Shown here piece by piece: positions 47,816 to 56,254 of a DNA stretch of 56,254 nucleotides. A program made the position numbers and the translations under genes. Origin of the DNA: Candidatus Sumerlaeota bacterium (GTDB lineage: Bacteria > Sumerlaeota > Sumerlaeia > Sumerlaeales > Sumerlaeaceae); NCBI GenBank assembly GCA_026398535.1, contig JAPLSQ010000072.1:1-56254 (forward strand), written 5' to 3'. Position 1 is the stretch's first letter; the number at the start of each line of letters is the position of its first letter. The notes below the pieces were generated by a model. It saw only the letters and a list, made by a program, of their open reading frames with translations, was not told the origin of the DNA and did no database searches.

Positions 47816-48965
47816 TCCCGTGATCCGCATTGCGCTTGTGGCGCACCTGTCTGAAATCTCCGGCGCGGGCGTGGCGCTGCTCGGGACGGCGCGCGGGCTT
47901 GATCCCGCGCGGTTCCGCGCCGCGATTGTCCTGCCCGGCAACGGGCCGCTGGGCAGGCGGGCGCGCGGGCTCGGGATCGGCACGGTTGTCGTGGCCAATC
48001 CTGAGAAGAGTCTCGCCTCGTCATCCCTGCCGCGGCGCGTTGCCATCGCGTTCAGCAGGCTTGTGACGGCAGTGCGCCTGGCGGCGCTTTTCCGGCGCTT
48101 TGATGTCATCTATGTGAACTCATCGGTGAGCATTTTTCCGGGCCTTGCGGCATGGCTGTCGCACAGACGCGTCGTGTGGCATATCCACGAGGTGATAGAG
48201 AATCCGGGCGCCGCGGCAAGACTCAAGATGCGCGTCATTGAACGCCTTGCGGATGCGGTCATATATGCCTCCGCCGCCAGCGAGGCGGCGTTCCCGGCGC
48301 GCCGCGTCCGGCGGCGGCTCATCGCTAAAAATTATGTTGGCATCGCGCAGTACCGCGATGCCGTCCGTGATCCGCGGACAGAACAATCCCTTGGCATTGA
48401 AGAAAATGAGCGCGTTGTCGTCACAAACGGCATGTTCCCGCGCAAAGGGACGGACATCTTCGCGCGCGCCGCGGCTGAAACGGCGCGCATGTTATCGTCG
48501 CCCGCGCGCTTTATCATCATTGGCGCGGCGACATCTGAACACGAAGCGTTTCGCCGCGAGGTGGCGGATTTTATCGATACGTGCGGCATGAAAGATCGGA
48601 TTGTGTTTGCGGGTTTCCGCGATGATCTGCCCGCGATTCTCAAGCGGGCGGATGCGTTTGTATCCGCGTCGCGCAACGAGGCGGCGCCCATTGCCATCAT
48701 CGAAGCCATGGCAGCGGGCGCGCCTGTCGTGGCCACGGATGTGGGCGACTGCCGCGCGATGCTGGGGGATGGACGGATGGGTTTGATCGTCGCGCCCCGC
48801 GACGCGGCGGCGCTTGCGCGCGCCATCGCGGACGCGCTGGAGAATCCCGGCGCGGCCCGCGCCCGCGCCAAACTTGCCGCCGAGTGGGCCGCGCGCGAAT
48901 ACGCCCCCGATCAATTCTGGAAACCGCTCGAAAATCTGCTGGAAGATGTGGCGCGGGAAACATGA
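47805..48965 (+). CDS. Glycosyltransferase family 4 (GT-B)
   Basis: 386 residues. IRIALVAHLSEISGAGVALL at the N-terminus, VIYVNSSVSIFPGLA, HIHEV, then a C-terminal nucleotide-sugar domain with GMFPRKGTDIFARAAAE, IVFAGFRDDLPAILKRADAF and SRNEAAPIAIIEAMAAGAPV-VATDVGD (the E-x7-E-like motif). Cytoplasmic. Overlaps the ligase gene at its start and the TPR gene at its end, so the three are co-translated in series. Confidence 0.92.
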   Translation: MRCNPVIRIALVAHLSEISGAGVALLGTARGLDPARFRAAIVLPGNGPLGRRARGLGIGTVVVANPEKSLASSSLPRRVAIAFSRLVTAVRLAALFRRFDVIYVNSSVSIFPGLAAWLSHRRVVWHIHEVIENPGAAARLKMRVIERLADAVIYASAASEAAFPARRVRRRLIAKNYVGIAQYRDAVRDPRTEQSLGIEENERVVVTNGMFPRKGTDIFARAAAETARMLSSPARFIIIGAATSEHEAFRREVADFIDTCGMKDRIVFAGFRDDLPAILKRADAFVSASRNEAAPIAIIEAMAAGAPVVATDVGDCRAMLGDGRMGLIVAPRDAAALARAIADALENPGAARARAKLAAEWAAREYAPDQFWKPLENLLEDVARET

Positions 48966-51583
48966 GCATTTCGCCTGGTGGCATGACAAAAACGGCCGTC
49001 TTATTTCTGGCGTTGCTGATGGCGCCTGCATGCTTGCGGCCGCAGGACGCGGCGCGCGAGCCCGCGCACCCCAAGAGCGCGGCCGCTGCGCGTCTGCCGG
49101 TCAAAGTGGACAATTCCAGCACCGAGGTTCAGGTTCAGCAACTCATACAGTTTGAAAAACAGAACCAGATCGGCGAGGCTTTCCTGCTGGCCTGCGAGAT
49201 TGTGCGCCAGAATCCGCGCGCCGAGTTCGCTTATGATGTCGTCATCCGCACATCGCTTGTGCTGGGCCTGCTCAACGACACCGAGGTGTTTTACCGCGAC
49301 GCTATAAAGAACTCGCTGCTGCCCGGGAAGTATTACGTCCAGCTCGCGCATTTTTACAACCGGACGGGACGCCCCGACAACATGAAGAAGCTGCGGGATG
49401 AATACGAGAAGAGAAACGCGGCGGACGCGGATTACTGGATCACGATGGCGCGGCTGGACGCGGCGGGGCAGAATCCGGAGGGGGTGCGCGCGACGGGTGA
49501 GCGCGCCGCGATCCGCCGCGGCGGGCAGGCGGCGGAATTTCCCGTCACGCTGCTTTACATCCGGGCTTGCCGGCAACTGGGCCTTGTATCCGCCGCCCGC
49601 GAAGCCATTCTCGCCGCGCCGGGGCAGAACTTCGGGCCATGGGAATTGCGTGAATTCCTCCTTGAATTTATCAAACTGCCCGACAACAAGCCCGAGGATG
49701 TGGCGCGGATGATACGCGCCGCGATGGTCAATGAAACCTATTATCCGCGCGCGCGCAACATGGCGGATGTCATCATGGCGAGCGCCGCGGAGCAGCGACT
49801 GATCGAGCCGCTGAAAAACCATCTTCTGCGACTGATCGCGACGGGCAAGGCGTCGGAGATTGAAATCTGGCTTGCGGCACAGATGGCGCGCCGCAACGGC
49901 AACCAGGCGCTGGCGCGCGACATTCTGACAAGCGCGGGGGAAACCGTGTCACCCGTGATGGCCTATGAACGCGCAACGGCGCTGGCGGCGGCGGGTCGCC
50001 ATGACGAAGCGATTCCCATCCTGCGCGCGCTGGCGGCGGCACAGCCGGATGAGGCGCCTGTCCGCCTTACGCTGGCTGAGGAATTGCTCGTGACCGGCAA
50101 TCCCGCCGAAGCCGCGCAGGCGCTGTCCGTGCTGCAACCGGCGCGCCTCGCGACCGCCGAGCATAAACACTTCTGCGAACTTAACATTCTCGCGGTCACC
50201 GTCATCGGCGACCCCCGGCAGATTGTCGACAAATGGTCGGATCTTGCCGAGGGAGCCTCCTTCGACGACATCCAGGCAATAAACGACATCCTGCGCAAAT
50301 CCCTGCAGAACGAAAAACTGCGGCGTGAAATGGCAGCGGAGATCGGGCGGCAACTTGCATCGCCCGGCGCCGGTTCGTCGCCACTGTTGTTGTTGCGCGC
50401 CCGCCTGTGCGCCCTCGACAACAACCATTATGGCGAACTTGACGCTTACGAGGAATATTTACGGAAGAACGAACAGAACATCGAAATGATGCGGTTTGTG
50501 GCGGAATTGGCCGTGCAATACGCCGCCATGCCCATCAACATTGCACCCGCACAGGGCAAAGACGGCCCGCCGGCGACACTGACGGGAACAAGCGCCCCCG
50601 GCGTTCAACTCGCCATCTCACTGTACAAGCGGATTATCGAGCTTCAACCGCGTGTTGTCGACAACTACAGCGCACTCATGCGCGTCTACCAGATGCATGG
50701 CGACGCTGAAGCCGCAAAAAAAGCCGCAATGGGGCTGGCCGAATCGGCGACCACTTCCGCAGAGACGCAGGCCATGGCCGCCATTGCGCTTGACGATTGC
50801 GGATTCACGACCGACGCGCTTGCGCTCTATCACAAATCGCTCGATCTCAACCCCAACAATTACGACCTGTGGCTGCGCTGCGCCGCCGCCCTCTCCGCTG
50901 TCCGGAATTTCAGCGAGGCCGAAAGCATTTACCGCGAACTTCTGGAAAACGGCCTTTACGGCGCGCCCTATAAACAACCGCAAATACTGGCGGGGCTTTT
51001 CGATGCGGCTGTCAAATCAGGCCGCGCGCCCGCGTTGTTTGCTTACCTCGTTTCACGGCGCGAGCGCCCAATGCCCGGGGGGGCCGCGTTTTTCCTGAGC
51101 GCGGCCAAACTGCTTGCCCAGGCGGGCGCGCGCGACGGCGCCGACGCGCTGCTGTTGGATTTCCTGCATAACAATCCCGATCATCCCAATGCCCCCGATT
51201 GTCTGCTCCTGCGCGCGGACTTGCTCAGGGATGCGGGCGACTTCATGAAGGCCATCGCTGTTTATGGCGAAGTGAAAACGAAATACGCGGGGCAGCCGGC
51301 GGAAATTGCGGCGGAGCGCGGCATCGGCGCGGCATGGCGGAGAGCGGGCGATGGGCGCAAGGCCATTGAAGCATGGCGGGAGCTTGCGCGGCGTTACCCC
51401 GGCAACGACCAGGCGAAGGCCGCACTTTGCGACGCGGCCCAAGCCGCTTCAAACGATCTCAAGGACCCCAAACTTGCCGGCGAATTGCTCCGCGAGTATC
51501 TCGCCTCCGGCACACAGGATTTTACCGCCGCCGAGAAAGCGCGTGAGAATCTCCGCCGGCTCGAGGAGGGGAAACAAATATGA
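48962..51583 (+). CDS. Exported TPR-repeat protein of the polysaccharide cluster
   Basis: About 873 residues from ATG 48962 (overlapping the upstream stop); ATG 48983 would put the hydrophobic segment TKTAVLFLALLMAPACL at the very N-terminus as a signal or lipoprotein signal (APAC). The rest is a chain of TPR-like helical hairpins (e.g. ALALYHKSLDLNPNNYDLWL, DFMKAIAVYGEVKTKYAGQP). In exopolysaccharide systems such proteins act as periplasmic scaffolds; that role is inferred. The first ~14 codons lie in module E, an exact copy of a noncoding segment at 8958-8997. Confidence 0.83.
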   Translation: MSISPGGMTKTAVLFLALLMAPACLRPQDAAREPAHPKSAAAARLPVKVDNSSTEVQVQQLIQFEKQNQIGEAFLLACEIVRQNPRAEFAYDVVIRTSLVLGLLNDTEVFYRDAIKNSLLPGKYYVQLAHFYNRTGRPDNMKKLRDEYEKRNAADADYWITMARLDAAGQNPEGVRATGERAAIRRGGQAAEFPVTLLYIRACRQLGLVSAAREAILAAPGQNFGPWELREFLLEFIKLPDNKPEDVARMIRAAMVNETYYPRARNMADVIMASAAEQRLIEPLKNHLLRLIATGKASEIEIWLAAQMARRNGNQALARDILTSAGETVSPVMAYERATALAAAGRHDEAIPILRALAAAQPDEAPVRLTLAEELLVTGNPAEAAQALSVLQPARLATAEHKHFCELNILAVTVIGDPRQIVDKWSDLAEGASFDDIQAINDILRKSLQNEKLRREMAAEIGRQLASPGAGSSPLLLLRARLCALDNNHYGELDAYEEYLRKNEQNIEMMRFVAELAVQYAAMPINIAPAQGKDGPPATLTGTSAPGVQLAISLYKRIIELQPRVVDNYSALMRVYQMHGDAEAAKKAAMGLAESATTSAETQAMAAIALDDCGFTTDALALYHKSLDLNPNNYDLWLRCAAALSAVRNFSEAESIYRELLENGLYGAPYKQPQILAGLFDAAVKSGRAPALFAYLVSRRERPMPGGAAFFLSAAKLLAQAGARDGADALLLDFLHNNPDHPNAPDCLLLRADLLRDAGDFMKAIAVYGEVKTKYAGQPAEIAAERGIGAAWRRAGDGRKAIEAWRELARRYPGNDQAKAALCDAAQAASNDLKDPKLAGELLREYLASGTQDFTAAEKARENLRRLEEGKQI
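48964..49003 (+). repeat. Module E repeat spanning the start of the TPR gene
   Basis: 40 bp identical to the reverse complement of 8958-8997. It contains the ATG at 48983 and is translated as part of the N-terminus. Either a gene start was copied elsewhere, or a repeat inserted at the start of the gene. Confidence 0.88.
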
Positions 51584-51614
51584 AACCAGATTGCAGGAGG
51601 CTTGTGAAACACTC

Positions 51615-52979
51615 ATGTCTGAACCAATGATCAGTGTGGCGGGGATTCGCGGGATTGTGGGCGAGTCGCTCTTGCCCGAGAGTTTTTTGCGTTACATCCT
51701 GGCTTTTGCCTCTCTCGTCGAGGGCGGCGCGGTCGTTGTGGGCGGCGACACGCGCCTGTCGCGCGAGATGATGCGCCATCTGGCATTCGCCGGACTGGCA
51801 TCGGCGGGATGCGAAATCCATGACATCGGACTTGCGCCCACGCCCACGGTGGGATTCATGGTGCGGGAGCTGGGAGCGCGCGGCGGAATCGCCATCACCG
51901 CCAGCCACAATCCCGCGCAGTGGAACGCCTACAAGTTTTTCGACAGCGATGGGATGTTCCCCGGCAAACAGGCCAACGCGCAGCTGCTTGAAATCGCGGC
52001 AGGCGGCGCCTTCCTTCGCGCTGATTACAGGCATCTGGGCCGCGTGACGCCGCGCGCCGACGCGATCGGGCGCCATGTGGCGCGCGTCTGCGAGGCGGTG
52101 AACACCGCCCAGATCAGGGCGCGCCGGTTCCGTGTCACCGCCGATTGCTGCAACAGCGTGGGCGGGCTCATCCTCAAGCCATTGTTCGAGCAACTTGGCT
52201 GCGAGGCGGAGATGTTCTTCACCGATATCGACAGAGAATTCCAGCGCCCGCCCGAGCCGCTGCCCGAAAATCTTGACGAATTGTGCGGGCGTGTCCGCGC
52301 GGCCGGCGCCGACATTGGCTTTGCGGTTGATCCCGACGCCGATCGTCTTGCGATTGTTGACAACACCGGGCGCCCCATTGGCGAGGAGCGGACAGTCGCC
52401 CTTGCCGCCGCCGCGGTTCTTAACCGCGTTCGCGGTCCGCTTGTTGTCAATCTGTCGACCACGCGCGCCATGGACGATCTTGCGCGCAGGCACGGCGTGC
52501 AGATTTTCCGCACACCCATTGGCGAGGCCAATGTGGTCCAGCGCATCCGCGCCTCGAATGCCGTCATCGGCGGCGAAGGCAACGGCGGCGTCATCTATCC
52601 GCCCGTCCATTGCGGCCGCGACGCGGCCACGGGCGTGGCGCTCATCCTGGGCGCCATGGCCGCCGGGAACGCTACCATCGCCGAACTCAACACCCAAATT
52701 CCGGATTATGTGATGATCAAAACGAAGTTCGATGCCGCAGGCATGGATATGGCTATGCTCGCCCGCATGATGAGCAACGAGTTCTCCGACGCGGTCGAGA
52801 TCATCACCACCGATGGCGTCAAGGCCGTCTATGCGGACTCATGGGTTCACGCGCGCGCATCGGGCACGGAGCCCGTGGTTCGCGTGTTCGCGGAGGCTCC
52901 GACGCGACAAGCTGCCGAAGCGCTTGCCGCCCGCGCCCAAAAGGCGCGCGGGTGCGCGGACGCGGATGACGCCATGTGA
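51615..52979 (+). CDS. Phosphohexomutase (phosphoglucosamine/phosphomannomutase type)
   Basis: 454 residues from ATG 51615 (MSEPMISVAGIRGIVGESL); the frame is open upstream across the TPR gene end. All four functional sites are present: phosphoserine Ser97 in TASHNP, metal-binding DPDADR, sugar-binding GGEGNGG and phosphate-binding RASGTEP. It interconverts 1- and 6-phosphates of hexoses or glucosamine, feeding nucleotide-sugar supply for the polysaccharide genes upstream. GlmM versus ManB/Pgm activity cannot be separated by eye; the MISVAGIRGIVG start is closer to archaeal-type GlmM/ManB. AGGAGG lies at 51595-51600. Confidence 0.92.
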   Translation: MSEPMISVAGIRGIVGESLLPESFLRYILAFASLVEGGAVVVGGDTRLSREMMRHLAFAGLASAGCEIHDIGLAPTPTVGFMVRELGARGGIAITASHNPAQWNAYKFFDSDGMFPGKQANAQLLEIAAGGAFLRADYRHLGRVTPRADAIGRHVARVCEAVNTAQIRARRFRVTADCCNSVGGLILKPLFEQLGCEAEMFFTDIDREFQRPPEPLPENLDELCGRVRAAGADIGFAVDPDADRLAIVDNTGRPIGEERTVALAAAAVLNRVRGPLVVNLSTTRAMDDLARRHGVQIFRTPIGEANVVQRIRASNAVIGGEGNGGVIYPPVHCGRDAATGVALILGAMAAGNATIAELNTQIPDYVMIKTKFDAAGMDMAMLARMMSNEFSDAVEIITTDGVKAVYADSWVHARASGTEPVVRVFAEAPTRQAAEALAARAQKARGCADADDAM

Positions 52980-53178
52980 CAGCAACACTAAGGATCCGCA
53001 AAGTCCGCCCGCAACATTTCAAGCACAAGTCCGCGGCCGAAATGTCCGTCGTGTGTTGCATGGATTGTCATGTCATCAAATCAGGATGCGAACAGGAACG
53101 CGCCTTTACTGAAATTTCTGCTTGCCCCATCACTGTTCCGGCATTGAAATCGCATCAAGGCAGTCAAATTCTGACAAA

Positions 53179-54987
53179 ATGAATGCGTTAACTCTTCTTG
53201 TTGTCGCCCTCTGCGTTTTTGCTCTCGCGTACCGGTATTACGGTTTGTTCATCGCCAGCAAAGTCCTGCGCATCCGCAAAGATCGTCCCACACCCGCCAT
53301 CACGCTGGCCGACGGCCATGACTATGTGAAAACCAACCGTTATGTTCTTTTCGGCCACCATTTCGCGGCGATAGCAGCAGCGGGACCACTGCTGGGGCCG
53401 GTTCTGGCCGCACAGTTCGGCTACCTGCCCGGGGCGTTGTGGATCATCATCGGCAGCGTGCTGGCGGGAGCGGTTCACGACATGGTTGTCCTCTTTGTCT
53501 CGGTTCGGCACAACGGACAGGGCATCGCGCACATTGCCGCGAAAGAGATCGGCCGGGTGGCGGGGGCGACCGCCTCGATCGCCGTGCTATTCATTCTTAT
53601 TCTGACGCTCGCCGGTCTGTCGCTGGCGGTTGTGAACGCCATGGCCAACAGTGTGTGGGGCACATTCATGGTGTTCGCCACCATTCCCATCGCGCTGATC
53701 ATGGGCGCATACCTTCATGTGTGGCGCAAGGGCGATGTTCTGGGCGCCAGCATCATTGGCGTCGCGCTGCTTTTTATCGCGCTGTTGGCGGGGCCTTATG
53801 TGGCCGACACGCCAAGCCTTGCGCGCTACTTTCAATACTCGAACAATACCATCTCCGTCATCATCCCCATCTACGGATTCATTGCCTCCGTGCTACCGGT
53901 CTGGCTTCTGCTTTGCCCTCGCGATTACCTGTCGACATATCTGAAAATCGGGACGGTTGTTGCGCTGGCGGCTGGCATCTGTTTCGTTCGTCCGGATTTC
54001 CTGATGCCGGCGGTCACCAGTTTCGTTCATGGAGGCGGGCCAATCATTCCCGGTTCCGTGTTCCCGTTCATTTTCATCACGATCGCCTGTGGCGCGCTTT
54101 CGGGCTTCCACACGATCATCGGCACGGGCACGACGCCCAAAATGATCGCCAGCGAGGGCGATGTTCTGTTCATCGGCTATGGCGCGATGCTCGTGGAGGG
54201 CATCGTCGCCATCATGGCGCTCACGGCGGCGTGCGTGCTTGTGCCCGCCGATTACTTCGCGATCAATGCCTCCCCCGAAGCTTTCGCCAAACTTGGCATG
54301 ACGCCCGTGAATCTCGATTTTCTCTCGCGCGAGGTCGGCGAGAAATTGCAGGGGCGGCCCGGCGGCGCGGTCTCGCTCGCGGTCGGCATGGCATATATTT
54401 TCTCATCATTCCCCTTCATGGAACGGCTCATGTCGTACTGGTACCACTTCGCCATCATGTTCGAAGCCGTGTTCGTGCTCACCGCCGTCGACACGGGCAC
54501 CCGTGTGGGCCGTTACATGCTGCAGGAAGCGGTTGGATCCGTTGTTCCCAAGTTTCTCGAGAGGAAATGGATGCCGGGCATTTTGATCACGAGTTTCGTT
54601 TTCACCTTCGCATGGGGATATCTTGTTTACACAGGCGACATCAGCACGATCTGGCCGCTTTTCGGCATGAGCAACCAGATGCTGGCCTCATATGGGCTGA
54701 TCCTTGGCACGACGATCCTCCTGCGCACGGGCAGAATGTGCTACGCATTGATCACGGGCGCGCCGGGTCTTTTCATGGCTTTGATCACCATGCAGGCCGG
54801 CTATCTCAACATTGTCACAAACTACTGGCCCAAGGGCAGGCTCCTGCTGGTTGTCCTGTCGATTGCGATCATGGCGCTCATGCTCATAGTCATCATTCTG
54901 ACGCTTATGCGCTGGTTCACCATCATCCGGAAAAAACTCTACATCAATCGGGAATATGGCGATAACGCGAACGGGGCGCCCGCCTGA
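53179..54987 (+). CDS. cstA: Carbon starvation protein CstA family transporter
   Basis: 602 residues, about 16 hydrophobic helices. Family features: YRYYGLFIASKVL near the start, YVLFGHHFAAIAAAGPLLGP, SVLAGAVHDMVVLFVSVRHN-GQ, CGALSGFHTIIGTGTTPKMI and FGMSNQMLAS. CstA proteins import peptides or pyruvate during starvation. It is shorter than the ~700-residue Escherichia coli protein, as in the compact CstA group. Start at ATG 53179 directly before the first helix. The 199-bp gap upstream shows no recognised element. Confidence 0.93.
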   Translation: MNALTLLVVALCVFALAYRYYGLFIASKVLRIRKDRPTPAITLADGHDYVKTNRYVLFGHHFAAIAAAGPLLGPVLAAQFGYLPGALWIIIGSVLAGAVHDMVVLFVSVRHNGQGIAHIAAKEIGRVAGATASIAVLFILILTLAGLSLAVVNAMANSVWGTFMVFATIPIALIMGAYLHVWRKGDVLGASIIGVALLFIALLAGPYVADTPSLARYFQYSNNTISVIIPIYGFIASVLPVWLLLCPRDYLSTYLKIGTVVALAAGICFVRPDFLMPAVTSFVHGGGPIIPGSVFPFIFITIACGALSGFHTIIGTGTTPKMIASEGDVLFIGYGAMLVEGIVAIMALTAACVLVPADYFAINASPEAFAKLGMTPVNLDFLSREVGEKLQGRPGGAVSLAVGMAYIFSSFPFMERLMSYWYHFAIMFEAVFVLTAVDTGTRVGRYMLQEAVGSVVPKFLERKWMPGILITSFVFTFAWGYLVYTGDISTIWPLFGMSNQMLASYGLILGTTILLRTGRMCYALITGAPGLFMALITMQAGYLNIVTNYWPKGRLLLVVLSIAIMALMLIVIILTLMRWFTIIRKKLYINREYGDNANGAPA

Positions 54988-55091
54988 TCAGGCCGTTGGA
55001 ATTTTCCGCGGAATATCAATACCACAAAGGTTCGGGCGCAAGAACACAAGGAATGGCTTGAAATCCCATCTTTTTTGAACCCTCATTTTCC

Positions 55092-55994
55092 ATGATCGTG
55101 ATGAAAATTCCATTGCTTGAAGAAATACATCGGCGCGTCGTTCTGGCTGACGGCGCCATGGGCACGCAACTGCTGAAGGCCGGTCTGAAGTCCGGGGGAT
55201 GCGGCGAGTTGTGGAACATCGAAAAGCCTGAAGCCGTGAAGGCAATTCAGTCGCGCTATCGCGAAGCAGGTTCGGACATCCTGTTGACAAACACTTTTGG
55301 CGCAAGCCGTCTTCGACTTGAAAAATTCGGACTGGCCAACCGGGCGTTCGAGATCAATCGCGCGGCCGCGCTTATGGCGCGCGAGGTGATGGGACCCAAC
55401 CTTTATGTTCTGGGCGATATTGGCCCTTTCGGGGGCATTATTGAACCGGCGGGAGATGTGCCTCAGGAAGATGCCATCGCGGGATTCGAGGACCAGGCGC
55501 GCGCGTTCACCAGCGCCGCTGTCGATGGCATCATCATCGAGACGATGACCTCGGCGGACGAAATACTCTGCGCGCTTGAGGGCGTGCGCCGCGCCGCGCC
55601 TGGAACGCCAACCCTTGTCTCACTCTCTTTTGACAAGACACCGTCCGGCGAGTATCGGACGATGATGGGCATGACGCCGGCGGATGCCGCGGAACTGGCC
55701 GAGAGCGAGTGTGTGGATGTGATCGGCTGCAACTGCGGCGCCGGCATGGAGATTGACGACTACGCGCGCATTGTCCAAGATTTCCGCGCACGCACGCGCA
55801 AAGCCGTCATTGTTCAGCCCAATGCCGGTCTTCCGGAGCTTGTGAACGGCAAAATCGTCTACCGCGAGACGCCGGAAATGATGGCATCAGGGATTCCAGC
55901 GCTGGTCAAGGCGGGCGCGAACATCATCGGCGGATGCTGCGGAACGTCGCCTGAACATATCCGGCTTTTCAAGCAGATGCTGGACAAGATGTGA
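55092..55994 (+). CDS. Homocysteine S-methyltransferase domain protein
   Basis: 300 residues, stand-alone version of the N-terminal MetH domain. VVLADGAMGTQLLKAGLKSG at the front, DILLTNTFGASRLRLEKFGL, DIGPFGG, the first zinc Cys in VIGCNCGAGME and the paired zinc Cys in GANIIGGCCGTSPEHIR. It would transfer a methyl group to homocysteine or a related thiol; without the folate, cobalamin and activation domains of MetH the donor is unclear (a corrinoid protein or S-methylmethionine are options). Not in an evident operon. Confidence 0.9.
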   Translation: MIVMKIPLLEEIHRRVVLADGAMGTQLLKAGLKSGGCGELWNIEKPEAVKAIQSRYREAGSDILLTNTFGASRLRLEKFGLANRAFEINRAAALMAREVMGPNLYVLGDIGPFGGIIEPAGDVPQEDAIAGFEDQARAFTSAAVDGIIIETMTSADEILCALEGVRRAAPGTPTLVSLSFDKTPSGEYRTMMGMTPADAAELAESECVDVIGCNCGAGMEIDDYARIVQDFRARTRKAVIVQPNAGLPELVNGKIVYRETPEMMASGIPALVKAGANIIGGCCGTSPEHIRLFKQMLDKM

Positions 55995-55997
55995 CGA

Positions 55998-56014
55998 CAT
56001 GCCTTTTGGGCATG
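55998..56014 (+). terminator. Small hairpin between the methyltransferase gene and gyrA
   Basis: CATGCC / GGCATG with a TTTTG loop, four bases after the stop, followed at once by a second GC-rich dyad (GCCGG...CCGGC, to ~56031) and TTTCC. A weak terminator at best. Confidence 0.3.
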
Positions 56015-56110
56015 CCGGGCGATCCGCCGGCTTTCCATCCCAACTTTGCTTGACGGTGAGCCCGTATATGCCCGATTTTTCATTATCAGACACGGACGAC
56101 ACAATGAACC

Positions 56111-56254
56111 ATGCAGGATAATCGCGAACAGATCATATCGCTGAACATCGAAGACGAGATGAGGTCTTCCTACATTGATTACGCCATGAGCGTGATCGTG
56201 GGCCGCGCGTTGCCCGACGTGCGCGACGGCCTCAAGCCCGTCCATCGCCGCATC
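56111..56254 (+). CDS. gyrA: DNA gyrase subunit A, N-terminal fragment (cut by window edge)
   Basis: The first 48 codons read [40 protein letters not shown] and LKPVHRRI, the invariant N-terminus of GyrA/ParC (Tyr/Ser around [26 protein letters not shown]). The short pre-motif matches GyrA better than ParC; gyrB is not in view, so ParC cannot be excluded. The gene continues beyond the window. Confidence 0.9.
   Translation, partial: MQDNREQIISLNIEDEMRSSYIDYAMSVIVGRALPDVRDGLKPVHRRI

Noticed and set aside
51306..51614. Long N-terminus for the phosphohexomutase
   Set aside because: This stretch is the TPR gene 3' end in another frame; the enzyme family begins at MSEPMISVAGIRG.
52980..53178. Small gene upstream of cstA
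   Set aside because: Open frames here lack a ribosome-binding site and protein-like composition, and the cstA start is unambiguous at the first helix.
54988..55091. SAM- or cobalamin-type riboswitch before the homocysteine methyltransferase
   Set aside because: The gap is only 104 bp and shows none of the conserved boxes or stem arrangement of these riboswitches.

Overview
The window reads as the chromosome of a free-living, high-GC, two-membrane (Gram-negative type) bacterium. Lipoproteins, an AsmA-like protein, an O-antigen-ligase-type protein, secreted polysaccharide-active enzymes and a 7TM-HD phosphodiesterase all point that way. SpmA/SpmB, secreted GH38 and pectate-lyase-like proteins, and many short dispersed repeats resemble PVC-type or candidate-phylum genomes (Sumerlaeota/Hydrogenedentota-like). 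That placement is a guess; no rRNA is present to settle it.

Layout. 1-8500: a plus-strand cluster in which three zinc-ribbon proteins (one with a Yip1-like membrane domain, one with FN3 and LamG-like domains) surround a ferric-iron-type ABC transporter. 8501-9479: a repeat-rich gap with tRNA-Glu(CUC). 9480-17400: nadC, a giant AsmA-like protein and a secreted alpha-mannosidase. 17530-22185 (minus): a PgpH-type phosphodiesterase, PhoH and TruB. 22558-27852: hybrid cluster protein (hcp) with an Fnr/HcpR-like palindrome, psuG, an SMP-30 lactonase and a beta-helix protein. 27981-32605: an isolated rpsG, then sucA-sucB. 32962-38892: a small Cys-rich protein, an orphan histidine kinase, an orphan sugar-ABC permease, spmA-spmB and a secreted protein. 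39032-41242: an acyl-CoA dehydrogenase. 41576-45094: a visibly lower-GC island with vsr, a cytosine methyltransferase, a GIY-YIG nuclease, a frameshifted HTH fragment and a polysaccharide deacetylase. 45096-52979: a surface-polysaccharide cluster (GT2, ligase/polymerase, GT4, TPR protein, phosphohexomutase). 53179-end: cstA, a homocysteine methyltransferase and the 5' end of gyrA.

The most unusual content is a set of short dispersed repeat modules. (A) A 24-bp unit with core GGTCAGCGAGTACGCCATCA, 23 copies, single or in tandem, in both orientations. (B) ACCACGGACA-like decamers. (C) homopolymer C8-C10 tracts, typically CCCCCCCCTG. (D) a roughly 45-bp CGCAAAGA-type repeat. (E) a 40-bp repeat. 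(F) a 28-bp repeat. They combine as mosaics, sit in gaps and inside genes, preserve reading frames, and in places supply start codons or protein termini. The 24-bp unit has no stop in five of six frames. A duplicated block of about 90 bp carrying module A precedes and includes the start codons of both the iron-binding protein and the permease.
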